The translations under genes were made by a program, and so were the position numbers. From the NCBI RefSeq assembly GCF_016904885.1, contig NZ_JADWYI010000001.1:1054001-1118000 (forward strand): a stretch of 64,000 nt of DNA, given 5' to 3'. The first letter of the stretch is position 1. Each line of letters begins with the position of its first letter. Of the stretch, positions 8,149-17,200 are shown piece after piece. A model generated the notes under the pieces. It worked only from the letters and a program-made list of their open reading frames with translations, was not told the origin of the DNA and searched no databases. Origin of the DNA: Archangium primigenium. GTDB lineage: Bacteria; Myxococcota; Myxococcia; Myxococcales; Myxococcaceae.

Positions 8149-9432
8149 ATGCGCGTTGGGGTGGCCGTGTTCCTGCTACTGCTGGCGTCCAGCTGCGCGG
8201 CCCGGCGGGTGGTGCGGTTGGACACGGGCCAGGGCCCTCCCCTCACCTACACTCCGGTGGAGTCCGCGCCCGTCCGGGTGGATGAGGACGCGTTCACATC
8301 CGCGGTCGTCGAACTCGTGCTCGGTCTGCGATGGGAGCTCGGCCTCGCGCGCCCCGGGCGGGACGAGCGCCTGTCCCTGCTCGCGGGAGGGCTCGTCGAC
8401 GGCGTGCGGAGCCCATCCGTGCGCGCCTCTCCAGACAGGTGTTCGAGACGGCTTTCTCCGGAGGTGTGTCTGGGCTTGTTGTCGCGCCGGGGCGTGTGGA
8501 TGCCCATGGGCCGACAGGGGCTGGCGCTCGCGTTCGCTTTCGACATGGTGTGGACGGGCGTCGGCGCGGCGGTGGGGGAGTTGGCGGACCCGGAGGCGCT
8601 GCGGGCCCTGGTGGTGTCCCTGGTGGGCACCACGCTCGTCATGCTGGTGGCGCCCGAGCCCATCACCAAGCTCATCGCGATTGGCTTGATGGCCTCGCTC
8701 ATCGCCTACCTGGGGACGGGGCCGGTGTGGAACCTGGGCCAGGGCTTCCTGCGACTGCGGACGGAAGCCCAGCGGGCCGGGAGCATGGGCGCGCTGGAGG
8801 ATGCCGGGCACCGCTTCGGACGGGTGCTTGGCGAGAATGGCGCGCGGGTGGTGGTGCTCGTGGCGCTGACGGCACTCGGGGGCAAGAGCGCCTTGGCGGC
8901 CCAGGGGCCTCGTCTGCCAGGCTTCGCCCTGGCGGCCGCGCGGGCTCGGACCGAGGCGGGCCTGGAGTTATCAGGCGCCCTGGCGGGAGAGGTGCGCGCG
9001 CTCGCCCTGCCAGCGGCGGGAGTGTTGAACGTGGTGCTCGCGCCCACGGCCGTCGCGGCGGTGGCGATGGGCCAGGGCAGCGCCATTCAGGGGGACCCCG
9101 AGGGGGACCTCCACCACATCTGCACGGACAAGAACGAGGTGTCGGAGTCCTCGGGGGGGCCGTGGACGCCGCAGTTCGAGAAGCTCTTCGCGCAGGCCGG
9201 AATGAACTTGGGTGACAGCGCGAACATGGTACGCATCCGCGGGCACAGAGGCCCTCATCCCGCCGAGTACCATCACGAAATCTTGAGGAGGCTCGTCGGC
9301 TCGATGAAGGGGTGTCGGGGGGCAGGCCAGTGCCGGGCCGCATTGGTCGAAGCACTGGCGGAGATCGCACGTGAACTCACGACGACCGGAACACGGCTTC
9401 GAAAGTTGATCACCCGGAACCCAGAGGGATGA
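8149..9432 (+). CDS. SitA-type lipoprotein toxin with C-terminal AHH nuclease domain (copy 2)
   Basis: This 427-residue paralogue of the toxin at 2473 has the same architecture: lipoprotein signal with lipobox ASSC, the RRVVRLDTGQG block, two central hydrophobic stretches and a C-terminal AHH nuclease region (HHI, GPWTP, GHRGPHPAEYH). It differs from copy 1 in scattered positions throughout, with a cluster around the cysteine-containing segment near residues 95-115. The start is placed at the signal peptide because the frame is open far upstream. The immunity gene follows four bases after the stop. Two related toxins close together could allow recombination that creates new kin-recognition specificities; that is inference. 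Confidence 0.8.
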   Translation: MRVGVAVFLLLLASSCAARRVVRLDTGQGPPLTYTPVESAPVRVDEDAFTSAVVELVLGLRWELGLARPGRDERLSLLAGGLVDGVRSPSVRASPDRCSRRLSPEVCLGLLSRRGVWMPMGRQGLALAFAFDMVWTGVGAAVGELADPEALRALVVSLVGTTLVMLVAPEPITKLIAIGLMASLIAYLGTGPVWNLGQGFLRLRTEAQRAGSMGALEDAGHRFGRVLGENGARVVVLVALTALGGKSALAAQGPRLPGFALAAARARTEAGLELSGALAGEVRALALPAAGVLNVVLAPTAVAAVAMGQGSAIQGDPEGDLHHICTDKNEVSESSGGPWTPQFEKLFAQAGMNLGDSANMVRIRGHRGPHPAEYHHEILRRLVGSMKGCRGAGQCRAALVEALAEIARELTTTGTRLRKLITRNPEG

Positions 9433-9436
9433 CGCC

Positions 9437-10009
9437 ATGGCGAGTCAATTCTTTGATCTGAGCATGGATGTCTATGTGCCAGGGCGCTGGTCCCTCGCTG
9501 AGCCAAGGCGCCTCGATGGACAGCCCATCGAAGACATCTGGCAGTTCATCGAGGGTCGGGAGGTCGAGGACCCGGGTCCCCTGTATGTTCCGCTCTTCCA
9601 GGCGGGTCGGCCTCTCGACCTTGAGTTCGCCGGGGCGGGACAGGCGCCGGTCGTGAGCGAGCGCGTGGCGAAGGTGTTCCTCGACATGGCGCCCCATGAC
9701 GTTCAACTCTTTCCGGTGGAGGTCGAGGGACAGCCCGGTTCCTACTTCCTGCTGAACGTGACGCGGACGGTGCGATGCATCGACGACGCGGCTTGTGAGG
9801 AGGTGCGGCTCTGGACTTCTGGAGATGGGCGTCCCGATAGGGTCGGCGAGTATCGCGTGGTCGCCGGATTGCGCATCGACCCATCGAAGGTGAACACCGC
9901 CCGTGTGTTCCGTCTGTGGGGGTGGACCGTTCCTCTCATCGTGGAAGCCTCCATCAAGGACGCGTTGGCGCGTACCGGCATCGTGGGCGGGCGCTTCGAC
10001 GCGGTCTGA
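9437..10009 (+). CDS. Imm11-family immunity protein (copy 2)
   Basis: This 190-residue predicted antidote is paralogous to the protein at 3752. The C-terminal half (from SERVAKVF onward) is strongly conserved between copies, while the N-terminal half has drifted. The start ATG at 9437 has a GAGGG-type ribosome site within the end of the toxin gene and lies four bases after its stop. It supports ATG 3764 as the equivalent start in copy 1. If the two antidotes differ in specificity, the divergent N-terminal half is the likely determinant. Confidence 0.8.
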   Translation: MASQFFDLSMDVYVPGRWSLAEPRRLDGQPIEDIWQFIEGREVEDPGPLYVPLFQAGRPLDLEFAGAGQAPVVSERVAKVFLDMAPHDVQLFPVEVEGQPGSYFLLNVTRTVRCIDDAACEEVRLWTSGDGRPDRVGEYRVVAGLRIDPSKVNTARVFRLWGWTVPLIVEASIKDALARTGIVGGRFDAV

Positions 10010-10108
10010 GCCTTGCCGCGAAGACGCATGCTCGACGTCTTCGGCAGTGGAGTCCTTCGCCCTCGAGGGTGGGCTTACATCACCTGACTGGAGTCTCACC
10101 CTCTGAGC

Positions 10109-10291
10109 ATGAGTGACGATAAGAATGAGCCTGGGAAAGTGAAGTTGTCCCTGAAGAAGGAGGAGTTGCGGGTTCTTTCCGATGAAGACCTGGATCTGCT
10201 CGATCAGGTCGTGGGGGGCGATTGCTGGGTCACCTGCAACAACACCTGCGTCTTCTCGCGGAGTGATCAGCTCGAGCGAGAGCAGTCTTGA
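10109..10291 (+). CDS. Double-glycine leader peptide, lanthipeptide-like RiPP precursor
   Basis: This 60-residue peptide starts with a charged leader: a KLSLKKEELRVLS segment, then an acidic DEDLDLLDQV helix ending in VVGG. That is the pattern of class I lanthipeptide-like leaders cut after GG. The predicted core (24 residues after the GG) begins DCWVTCNNTC and contains three Cys plus Thr and Ser, which could form thioether or disulfide bridges. No modification enzyme or peptide transporter lies nearby, so either it relies on enzymes encoded elsewhere or it is a remnant. It sits just after the second toxin/immunity cassette. Start choice is supported by the typical short Met-Ser-Asp opening. 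Confidence 0.65.
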   Translation: MSDDKNEPGKVKLSLKKEELRVLSDEDLDLLDQVVGGDCWVTCNNTCVFSRSDQLEREQS

Positions 10292-10412
10292 GCAAAACAC
10301 CGCCCGGAGGCATGGCGTTCTCCCGGAGCCCCCTCCGTGAGATCGCGCATGCGTCCAGGCGATGGGGCCGTGGTGGGCACGGCTCCCGGTGCCGCGTGCG
10401 ATGGACGGTGGC

Positions 10413-11798
10413 TCAGTTCTCCGGGAACGCGGTCCAGCCGGCCAGCCAGTTGTCCTTGCCCACCGCGCCCACGAACTGGGCCGAGGCATCGAAGAAGCCA
10501 TCCGCGGGCGGCACCGCGGCGTTCTCGGCGGCGAGCAGCGGCGAGCCCGCGGCGGGTGTGAAGTCCGGCGCCTTCAGGTCCAGGGCGCCCGGAATCTGGG
10601 GGTCCACCGAGGCGTGGTTGCGCAGCGCGGCGGCGAGGAACTGGTCCGGCTCGCGGAAGACACCGCCATGGGCGAGCAGTGAGCTGTCCGCCTGGGTGGT
10701 GTTGCCCGCGCTGTCCTTCACCGGGTTGGGCGCGTACGGGAGGGTCGTGGTGTCGCCCTTGTTGCCGTAGAAGTAGGTGGTCGAGATGGACAGGTCCCCC
10801 GCCTCGAACAGCGCCACCGAGGCCCGGCCGTCCACGTCCACCGCCTGGTCGGCGAACCAGGCCACCACGGCGTTGCGCAGCTTGACGCCCGCGCCGGTGT
10901 TGAACACGAGCCCCTCCTGCTTGGTGCCCGAGGCGCCCGGGGCGCGCTTGGAGCCGATGAAGCTCGCGTTCCAGATCTCCGGCACCGAGCGCGGCGAGGC
11001 CGAGTTGTCGCTCTTGTTGCCGCTCGCCTCGATGCCGCGGTTGCCCACGGTGCTGTTCTGCTGCACCACCAGGAACTGCACCTTGCCGCTGTAGCCCAGG
11101 TCGTAGTCCAGGCCGTCGTCGTCCGCCTGGGTGATGACGATGTGCTGGAGGTTCGCCGTGCCGCCGAACATCTCCACGCCGTCGTCGGCGCCCTTGTGCA
11201 CCTGCACGTAGTCGATGCGCGTGCGCGAGCCGCAGCCGCCCGTCGTCAGGCCGTTGAGCTCGTTGTCCTGCGCGAGCTGGTAGCCGGCGAACTCGATGCG
11301 CGCGAACGTGAGCGTGCCGCAGTCGTGCGTGTCATCCGTGCCGCCGTAGCGCACGCGCTCGTCGGTGCTGTTGGAGAGGAAGCCCTCGATGGCGGCCACG
11401 CCGCCCGAGGAGTTGATGCGCGCGCGGCCCAGCAGCACCACGCCGCCCCAGTCACCCGCGGCGCGCTCGCCCACCGCCGCCGCGCTGGTGAAGACGATGG
11501 GCCGCTCGCGGGTGCCCGCGGCGTCGAGCCGCGCGTTCTTGGTGACGATGAGCGCGCTGCCGTCCTCGCCGCGCACCTGGGTGCCGGGCTCGATGGTGAG
11601 CGTGCCGCCCTCCACGAAGATGTACTTCTTGAGCGTGTAGACCTTGTCGGCCGTCCAGGTGGTGTCCTGGGTGATGACCTCGGAGACCTCCACGGCGGAG
11701 CCGGTGCTGGTGTTGCCCGGGGGGGGCGTGACGGGGTCCTCGCCGCAGCCGGCGAGCAGGGACATGCCAAGGGTGAGGCCGAGCGTGAAACGCTTCAT
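10413..11798 (-). CDS. Lipoprotein with parallel beta-helix-like repeats, partner of TonB-dependent receptor
   Basis: This 461-residue predicted lipoprotein has a signal peptide ending in the lipobox LAGC, followed by a Pro/Thr linker. The body begins with LTIEPGTQVRG and runs in short strands typical of right-handed beta-helix surface proteins, with turns rich in Asp and Gly (DDGLDYD). Such proteins are often encoded with carboxypeptidase-regulatory TonB-dependent receptors, as here: it lies 36 bases downstream of the receptor stop in the same direction. It is likely an outer-membrane or surface component that helps bind the transported compound. The ligand is unknown. Confidence 0.75.
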   Translation of the reverse strand: MKRFTLGLTLGMSLLAGCGEDPVTPPPGNTSTGSAVEVSEVITQDTTWTADKVYTLKKYIFVEGGTLTIEPGTQVRGEDGSALIVTKNARLDAAGTRERPIVFTSAAAVGERAAGDWGGVVLLGRARINSSGGVAAIEGFLSNSTDERVRYGGTDDTHDCGTLTFARIEFAGYQLAQDNELNGLTTGGCGSRTRIDYVQVHKGADDGVEMFGGTANLQHIVITQADDDGLDYDLGYSGKVQFLVVQQNSTVGNRGIEASGNKSDNSASPRSVPEIWNASFIGSKRAPGASGTKQEGLVFNTGAGVKLRNAVVAWFADQAVDVDGRASVALFEAGDLSISTTYFYGNKGDTTTLPYAPNPVKDSAGNTTQADSSLLAHGGVFREPDQFLAAALRNHASVDPQIPGALDLKAPDFTPAAGSPLLAAENAAVPPADGFFDASAQFVGAVGKDNWLAGWTAFPEN

Positions 11799-11834
11799 GG
11801 GGTGGGTCCTCGGGGAAGGAAAGACAGCGGGGGT

Positions 11835-14723
11835 TTAGAGGGACCAGCCGAGCGAGGCGGAGAAGGCCAGTCCGGGGCGGTACGTCAGGATCGTGATGTC
11901 GCCCTGGGAGAGGGTGACGGCGGAGTCGAGCAGGTTGGAGCCGGTGAGCTTGAGCTGGGTGCGGCCGCCCAGCTTCTGGCTCACCGTGAGGTCCAACCGG
12001 TGAAAGGGCACTTCATAGACATCCGGCAACTGCTGCACGCCCACCTCGCTGATGCGCGGGCCGGAGACGTTGTAGAGCAGGGCCACCTCGGTGCCGCTCT
12101 CGGGCCGGTCGTAGCCGAGGTTGAGGTTGATGACATACGGAGACTGGCCTTGCATGGGGCGGTTGCTGTTCGTCTGTAAACCCAGCTTTCGAGGATCCGT
12201 GAGGACGATGTTGGACTGGATGAGGGTGAGGTTGGCGGCGGCGCGGAAGCGGGAGAGCGCCGGGGTGAGGCGGCCGAGCGAGGCGCGTGCTTCCAGCTCC
12301 ACTCCATAACTTCTCGCGCCGTCGGCGTTTTCAAACACCAGGTCACTTCCTTGTGGATTGCTGTTGATGACGCGCTCGATCGGGTCACGGAAGTGTTTGT
12401 AGAAGGCGCTGGCGGCGAGCACCTCGTTGTCCCCGACGAACCACTCGGCGCGCGCGTCGAGGTTGTGGATGCGCGTCTCCTTGAGCGCGGGGTTGCCGGA
12501 CACGTTGCGGCGGCGCACGAAGTCGTAGAAGAGGAAGGGCGCGAGCTCGCGGAAGGTGGGCCGCGCGAGCGTGTAGCTGTAGCCGGCGCGCAGGTTCACC
12601 TGGGGGGTGAGCGTGTAGACGGCGTTGAAGGCCGGCAGCACGTCCAGGTACTTCGCCGTGTTGTGCAGGGAGCGCACGGGCTCCAGGGGACTGCCCGCGT
12701 CGAGCCGCTGGGTGGACTGCTCCACGCGCACGCCGCCCACCAGCCTCAGGGGCTCCACGGGCCGCACGTCCGCGGACACGAAGCCGGCGAAGATGCCCAG
12801 GAAGGCGTCGTAGGCGTCGTCGTCGCGCGTCACCTCGCGCAGGCGGATGCCCGTGCCCAGATTGTCCGGGCCGAAGAGCTGCTCGGGCGGCAGCGAGGCG
12901 TCCACGGGGACGTCGGTGCGCAGGTAGCGGAAGCGGCGCGTGAGGAAGTCGCGGAAGGACAGTTGGGTGAGGCCGCCCACCTTGAGCCGCACGAGCGACA
13001 CGGGCACGCTGAGGCTCGCGCTGCCGCCGGTGGAGTTCTCGCCGAGCTCCGAATAGAAGCGGTCGCCGCTGTTGGGCTGGTTGGGGAAGGAGTAGCGGCC
13101 GGTGGGGGTGCCCAGGTCGTCCGCGTAGAGGGTGTCGCGCGTGTCCGGATCGTCGCGCTCCACGCGGCTGAAGTTCGCCTGCCAGTCGAGCTCCGTGTCC
13201 CCCAGGCCCGAGAGCCGGTGGAAGCCGCGCAGCTGGTTGAAGGTCAAGGAGCGCGAGCTGAACTGCAGGCGGCTGCCCTGGTACTGCTCGGAGCGCTCGT
13301 TGTTCACACCCGTGGAGCTGAAGGAGTGCGTGTCCGCGCCGCGCGTGTAGAGGCTGAAGAGGGTCAGCTCGTGGTCGCGGTTGAACTGGTAGCCCACACT
13401 GGCCAGGCCGCTGAGCGCCGCGCCGGAGCTGCCCTGCAGCGTGGTGGCGGGGTCGCGCGCCTCCAGCGCCTGCTCCTGGCGGATGGCGCGGGAGAACTGG
13501 GACACGCGGTTCGTCTCGCGGTGGCCGTAGTTGACCAGGGCCAGGTAGCCCAGGCGCTGGTGGCCCGAGCGCAGCGTGTCGCCCACCGACAGGCCCAGGC
13601 CCAGGTTGGGCAGCGAGGTGGTGGTGCGCGGCGTCCAGACGTTGGGGAAGCTGTTCCACGTCTCCGTCGAGTGGGCCAGCCGCTCGGTCCGGGACACGGC
13701 CGCGGGCAGGCGCCGGCTGGGGCTCGCGAAGCCCAGCGTCTCCAGGAAGGAGCCCGGCTGGGTGTTGCGCCGCTGGAAGGTGGACATCGTGTCGCCGGAG
13801 AGCGTCAGGCGCGGCTTGAACTCGAACTGGCTCGGGTAGGTGTTGGTCTCGATGAGCAGCGCGCCGCCGCCGAAGGTGCCCGGCAGGTCCGCCGTGTAGC
13901 TCTTCACCACGTTGAGGTTGGCCAGGAGCGTCGTGGGGAACAGGTCCAGCGGCACCGAGGGCTCGTCCGGCTCGGGGCTGGGGAAGAGCGCCCCGTTGAG
14001 CAGCGTCACCGAGTAGCGGCCCCCCAGGCCGCGCAGCAGCACGAAGCGGCCGTCCACCACCGTGGCGCTCACCACGCGCTTGACCGCGTCCGACGCGCTC
14101 GAGTCCGGCGTGCGGGCGATCTCCTGCGCGCTGATGGCGTCCGACAGCGTGGCGGCCTTCTTGCGCTCCTGGAGCAGGGCGCCCTCGGCGCGGCGATCCG
14201 AGCGCGCCTCGACCACCACCTCCTGCACGGCGCCCGCGTCGGCGCTCAGCCCCACGTCCAGACGCGCGGCCTTGCCTGCCTCCACGATGACGCCGGTGAT
14301 GCGGCGGCCCTCGTAGACGTCGTAGAAGACGCGCAGGTCGTAGCGGCCTGGCGGCAGCGCCAGCCGGTAGTGGCCATCCACGTCCGTGAGCACCGTCTTC
14401 TGGGCGCCCGCGACGACCTTCACCGTGGCCTCGATGAGGGTCTCCTTCGTCTGCGCGTCCGTCACCTGGCCGTAGATGCCGGTGAAGCCGGGCGGCGGCG
14501 TGGCGGACGCCTCCAGGTCCTCGTCCATCCCCTCGTCCACGACCTCCGTGGCGGGGGTGGTGGCCTCGGGCGGCGCGCGCGGCTCGGTCTGGAGGGGGAG
14601 GACGTCGTTCGTGGGGGCGAGCCCGGGCGCGTCCGAAAGGGGGACCTGGGCCCAGGCGGGCCCGGCGAGCAGCAGCAGCGCCATCAGGCAGGCGCGGAGG
14701 GAATCAGGGCGAAGAGACAACAC
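11835..14723 (-). CDS. TonB-dependent outer-membrane receptor with carboxypeptidase-regulatory domain
   Basis: This 962-residue receptor has a signal peptide (ALLLLAGPAWA), an acidic linker, a carboxypeptidase-regulatory-like domain (GIYGQVTDAQ, about residues 80-165), a plug domain (SDAISAQEIARTP, then RGLGGRY and FGGGALLIET), and a beta-barrel ending in an aromatic strand. The start is a GTG at 14723: it has GAGGAG five bases upstream and begins the signal peptide, whereas longer frames upstream overlap the exbD gene and look non-coding. It imports an unknown large ligand across the outer membrane using the TonB-ExbBD energy supplied by the same operon. Confidence 0.85.
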   Translation of the reverse strand: MLSLRPDSLRACLMALLLLAGPAWAQVPLSDAPGLAPTNDVLPLQTEPRAPPEATTPATEVVDEGMDEDLEASATPPPGFTGIYGQVTDAQTKETLIEATVKVVAGAQKTVLTDVDGHYRLALPPGRYDLRVFYDVYEGRRITGVIVEAGKAARLDVGLSADAGAVQEVVVEARSDRRAEGALLQERKKAATLSDAISAQEIARTPDSSASDAVKRVVSATVVDGRFVLLRGLGGRYSVTLLNGALFPSPEPDEPSVPLDLFPTTLLANLNVVKSYTADLPGTFGGGALLIETNTYPSQFEFKPRLTLSGDTMSTFQRRNTQPGSFLETLGFASPSRRLPAAVSRTERLAHSTETWNSFPNVWTPRTTTSLPNLGLGLSVGDTLRSGHQRLGYLALVNYGHRETNRVSQFSRAIRQEQALEARDPATTLQGSSGAALSGLASVGYQFNRDHELTLFSLYTRGADTHSFSSTGVNNERSEQYQGSRLQFSSRSLTFNQLRGFHRLSGLGDTELDWQANFSRVERDDPDTRDTLYADDLGTPTGRYSFPNQPNSGDRFYSELGENSTGGSASLSVPVSLVRLKVGGLTQLSFRDFLTRRFRYLRTDVPVDASLPPEQLFGPDNLGTGIRLREVTRDDDAYDAFLGIFAGFVSADVRPVEPLRLVGGVRVEQSTQRLDAGSPLEPVRSLHNTAKYLDVLPAFNAVYTLTPQVNLRAGYSYTLARPTFRELAPFLFYDFVRRRNVSGNPALKETRIHNLDARAEWFVGDNEVLAASAFYKHFRDPIERVINSNPQGSDLVFENADGARSYGVELEARASLGRLTPALSRFRAAANLTLIQSNIVLTDPRKLGLQTNSNRPMQGQSPYVINLNLGYDRPESGTEVALLYNVSGPRISEVGVQQLPDVYEVPFHRLDLTVSQKLGGRTQLKLTGSNLLDSAVTLSQGDITILTYRPGLAFSASLGWSL

Positions 14724-14808
14724 GGGGCTCCTCACCAGCGGACGCGCGCGGGGAGCGCGCGCCGTCCGTGGCGGCTCGAGAGAAAGAAGGGGAAGGGGAG
14801 ACGAGGGG

Positions 14809-15246
14809 TTACGGCGCCGCGGGCGAGGCCACCGCGTCCGGCACCACGGCCACGGTGATGCCGCCGCCGCGCGCCAGGTCCAGCACGTCCATGGCACTGC
14901 CGTAGGGCACGTCGTTCTCCGCGTCGAAGAAGACGATCTTGTCCGGGCGCGCGTTGAGCATGCGTCGCAGCCGCGCCACCACCTGCTCGCGAGGCACGTC
15001 CTCGCGGTTGATCTGCGTCACTCCGGCCCGAGTGAGCGTGAGCACCACCGGGGGCAGGGCTCCGGGGGGCGGCGGCGTCACGGCCGTGTCGTCCGCCTTG
15101 CCCGGCACGTCCTGCCACATCTGTTGGGTCATCAGTGGGGTGACGACCATGAAGATGATGAGCAACACCAGCACCACGTCCACGAGCGGCGTCACGTTCA
15201 TCGCCGGCCGCACGCCCCCCTTGCCACCACCGAGATCGAAAGCCAT
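14809..15246 (-). CDS. exbD: ExbD/TolR-family biopolymer transport protein (second)
   Basis: This 145-residue inner-membrane protein has one transmembrane helix near its N-terminus. The ExbD signature MNVTPLVDVVLVLLIIFMVV contains the proton-channel aspartate. A Pro-rich linker and a periplasmic domain follow. It is the second of two adjacent ExbD paralogues, after exbD1 and before the receptor gene on the minus strand. Two ExbDs in one operon are common in myxobacteria and allow a mixed ExbB-ExbD complex. Confidence 0.9.
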   Translation of the reverse strand: MAFDLGGGKGGVRPAMNVTPLVDVVLVLLIIFMVVTPLMTQQMWQDVPGKADDTAVTPPPPGALPPVVLTLTRAGVTQINREDVPREQVVARLRRMLNARPDKIVFFDAENDVPYGSAMDVLDLARGGGITVAVVPDAVASPAAP

Positions 15247-15259
15247 GACGGTCGGGCTC

Positions 15260-15676
15260 CTAGTGCTTCGCGGGTTCGACGACCTGCAACGAGATGCCGG
15301 GAAAGCCGATGTCCTGCAGCGTCTTGAAGACGCTCCGCACGTCGGCGTAGCGCGCGGCCCGGTCCGCCTTGAGCACCACGCGCGTCTGACTGTCCTTGGC
15401 GTGCAGGGCGCGCAGCGTCTCCACGAGCTGGGCGCGGGGGACTTCCTGCTTGTCGAGGAACAGCGCGCCCTGGGTCGTGAGGCTCACGGTGGTGGGGGTG
15501 AGGGAGTTGTCCTCGCCCTTGTCGGTGTTCAGCGCGGCGGGCAGCTCCACGGCGGCGCCCGCCTCCAGCTGCGGGGTGACGACCATGAAGATGATGAGCA
15601 GCACCAGCACCACGTCGACCAGCGGCGTCACGTTCATCTCGGGCACGAGGCCCGCGCCCCTACGCCGGGCGGACAT
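15260..15676 (-). CDS. exbD: ExbD/TolR-family biopolymer transport protein (first)
   Basis: This 138-residue membrane protein has the same MNVTPLVDVVLVLLIIF motif as its downstream neighbour, including the channel aspartate. Its periplasmic domain contains KADRAARYADV typical of ExbD. The start lies 17 bases inside the end of exbB, suggesting coupled translation. The two ExbDs differ mainly in the linker and periplasmic parts and so may bind different TonB or receptor partners. Confidence 0.9.
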   Translation of the reverse strand: MSARRRGAGLVPEMNVTPLVDVVLVLLIIFMVVTPQLEAGAAVELPAALNTDKGEDNSLTPTTVSLTTQGALFLDKQEVPRAQLVETLRALHAKDSQTRVVLKADRAARYADVRSVFKTLQDIGFPGISLQVVEPAKH

Positions 15677-16415
15677 CGTGGCCCTCGCTCCGCGCCGAGC
15701 GCTCCACGCCCAGGGCCCGGGCGCCCTCGTGGCGCACCGCCGGCACGCTCGCGCCGTGCACGTCCTCCAGGTGGTCCATGAACTCGCGGCGCGCCAGGTC
15801 CAGCGACAGGAGCAGCGCGTCGGCGCGCGTGCTGAGCAGGTTGAACATCAGCACCGCGGGGATGGCCACCAAGAGGCCCAGCGCCGTGACCACGAGCGCC
15901 TCGGAGATGCCCGCGGACACCGCGCCCAGGCCTCCCGAGCCCGTCTTGGCGATGCCCGCGAAGGACTCGATGATGCCCACCACCGTGCCGAGCAGCCCCA
16001 CGAACGGCGCCACCGAGCCCACCGACGCGAGCACGCTCATGCCCCGGCGCACCTCGGACGAGACGCGCTCGTGGAGTCGCTCCACCTCGCGCCGCGTGAG
16101 CTCCACCGCGCCCAGCTTGCCCTGCGGCGCCTCCTTGCGCGCCAGGTACGCCTTCACCCCGCCCCCCAGGAGCTTCGCCAGGCTGCTCGCCCGGGCCTGG
16201 GCCGCCTCGATGACGAACGGCGCGTGCTGCTGCGACTCGAGCAGCCGGCCCGCGCGCGCCGCGAACCGGCGGTCCGCCGCCCGGGTGCGCAAGAAGAAGA
16301 GCAACCGCTCGAAGAACACCACCAACGACGCCAGCGCGAAGGCCAGCAGCGTGTAGGCGATGCCCCGGGCGAAGAAGCCCATGTGGTGGTAGATGTCGAT
16401 CAGATTGAAGTTCAC
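15660..16415 (-). CDS. exbB: ExbB/TolQ-family proton-channel protein
   Basis: This 251-residue inner-membrane protein has three hydrophobic helices: around residues 14-40, around 130-155 (SVAPFVGLLGTVVGIIESF, the TolQ/ExbB channel helix) and around 165-195. It forms the proton channel with ExbD that energises TonB. The start is a GTG at 16415 with GGAG eight bases upstream; the frame extends much further upstream but overlaps tonB. The last 17 bases overlap exbD. It sits between tonB and exbD in operon order. Confidence 0.85.
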   Translation of the reverse strand: MNFNLIDIYHHMGFFARGIAYTLLAFALASLVVFFERLLFFLRTRAADRRFAARAGRLLESQQHAPFVIEAAQARASSLAKLLGGGVKAYLARKEAPQGKLGAVELTRREVERLHERVSSEVRRGMSVLASVGSVAPFVGLLGTVVGIIESFAGIAKTGSGGLGAVSAGISEALVVTALGLLVAIPAVLMFNLLSTRADALLLSLDLARREFMDHLEDVHGASVPAVRHEGARALGVERSARSEGHDVRPA

Positions 16416-16459
16416 GGCGGGGGCTCCGGCGAAGGACGGCGGGACGGGGACGGCGGGCG

Positions 16460-17200
16460 CTACGTGAGGCGGAAGGGAATCTTCACGATGCGGTAGACGG
16501 CGGTGGGCTGCCCGGCGACGAGCGCGGGGGCGTAGCGCCAGGACTTCACGGCGGCCACGGCGGCGCCCACGAAGGGCTCCTCGCCGCGCATCACCTTGAC
16601 GGCGCCCACGCGGCCCTCGTCGTCCACGACGATCTTCAGGATGACGAGCCCCTCCAGGCCCCGCGAGCGCATGTCGGCGGGGAACTCGGGCGCCACGTTC
16701 GAGTCCAGCTCCCGGGGCGGCGTGGCGCTCTCGGGCAGGTTGATGGGCGCGGCGCGCGGCGTGCCCGTGCCCCCCACCACCCCCGCGCTGTTCAGGCCCG
16801 TGACAATGGCACCCGCCACGAGCGCGCCCGTGCCCCCCACGGCCACGGGCGCGGCGGCCACGGCGTTGGCGGCGTCCGTCTCGGGCGGCTTCTCCACGGG
16901 GATTTCCTGGGGCGCCACCAGGGCGGCGGGGGCGGCCACGGTGGGCGGCGGGGGCGGCTTCGCCTTGGGCTTGGGGGGCGGCGGAGGCGGGGGCGGCGGC
17001 TTCACCTCGGCCACCACGGGCGGCGGGGGCGGGCGGAACACCACGTCCACCTTCTTCTCGCGGATGACCTGCCGCACCTGCTGCCCCAGCGTCACCGCGC
17101 CCACGCCCAGGAGGGCGCTCACGCCCAGGGCGGCGAGGGTGGAGAGCGCGAAGCGCCGGGCGGACTGGGTGTCGGTGGCGCTGTCGTAGGTCTCGAACAT
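16460..17200 (-). CDS. tonB: TonB-family energy transducer
   Basis: This 246-residue protein has an N-terminal cytoplasmic stub, one transmembrane helix (about 18-40), a Pro-rich span of PP runs and a KPK motif (about 55-90), an Ala/Val-rich linker, and a C-terminal TonB domain (LEGLVILKIVV, then VMRGEEPF, then SWRYAPAL). It carries energy from the ExbBD complex to the outer-membrane receptor encoded three genes downstream. It is the first gene of the six-gene minus-strand operon, so the promoter should lie in 17201-17300, divergent from the kinase gene. Confidence 0.85.
   Translation of the reverse strand: MFETYDSATDTQSARRFALSTLAALGVSALLGVGAVTLGQQVRQVIREKKVDVVFRPPPPPVVAEVKPPPPPPPPPKPKAKPPPPPTVAAPAALVAPQEIPVEKPPETDAANAVAAAPVAVGGTGALVAGAIVTGLNSAGVVGGTGTPRAAPINLPESATPPRELDSNVAPEFPADMRSRGLEGLVILKIVVDDEGRVGAVKVMRGEEPFVGAAVAAVKSWRYAPALVAGQPTAVYRIVKIPFRLT

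Larger units (their letters stand above)
8086..10015 (+). repeat. Toxin/immunity cassette, copy 2
   Basis: This is the second copy of the lipoprotein toxin and immunity unit, in direct orientation to the one starting at 2403. The upstream region, both genes and their order are conserved. Variation is greatest in the toxin middle (about residues 90-120) and in the N-terminal half of the immunity protein. Confidence 0.85.

Noticed and set aside
12351-14858. 835-codon plus-strand frame opposite the TonB-dependent receptor
   Set aside because: It is a high-GC shadow frame; the receptor has a signal peptide, plug and barrel.
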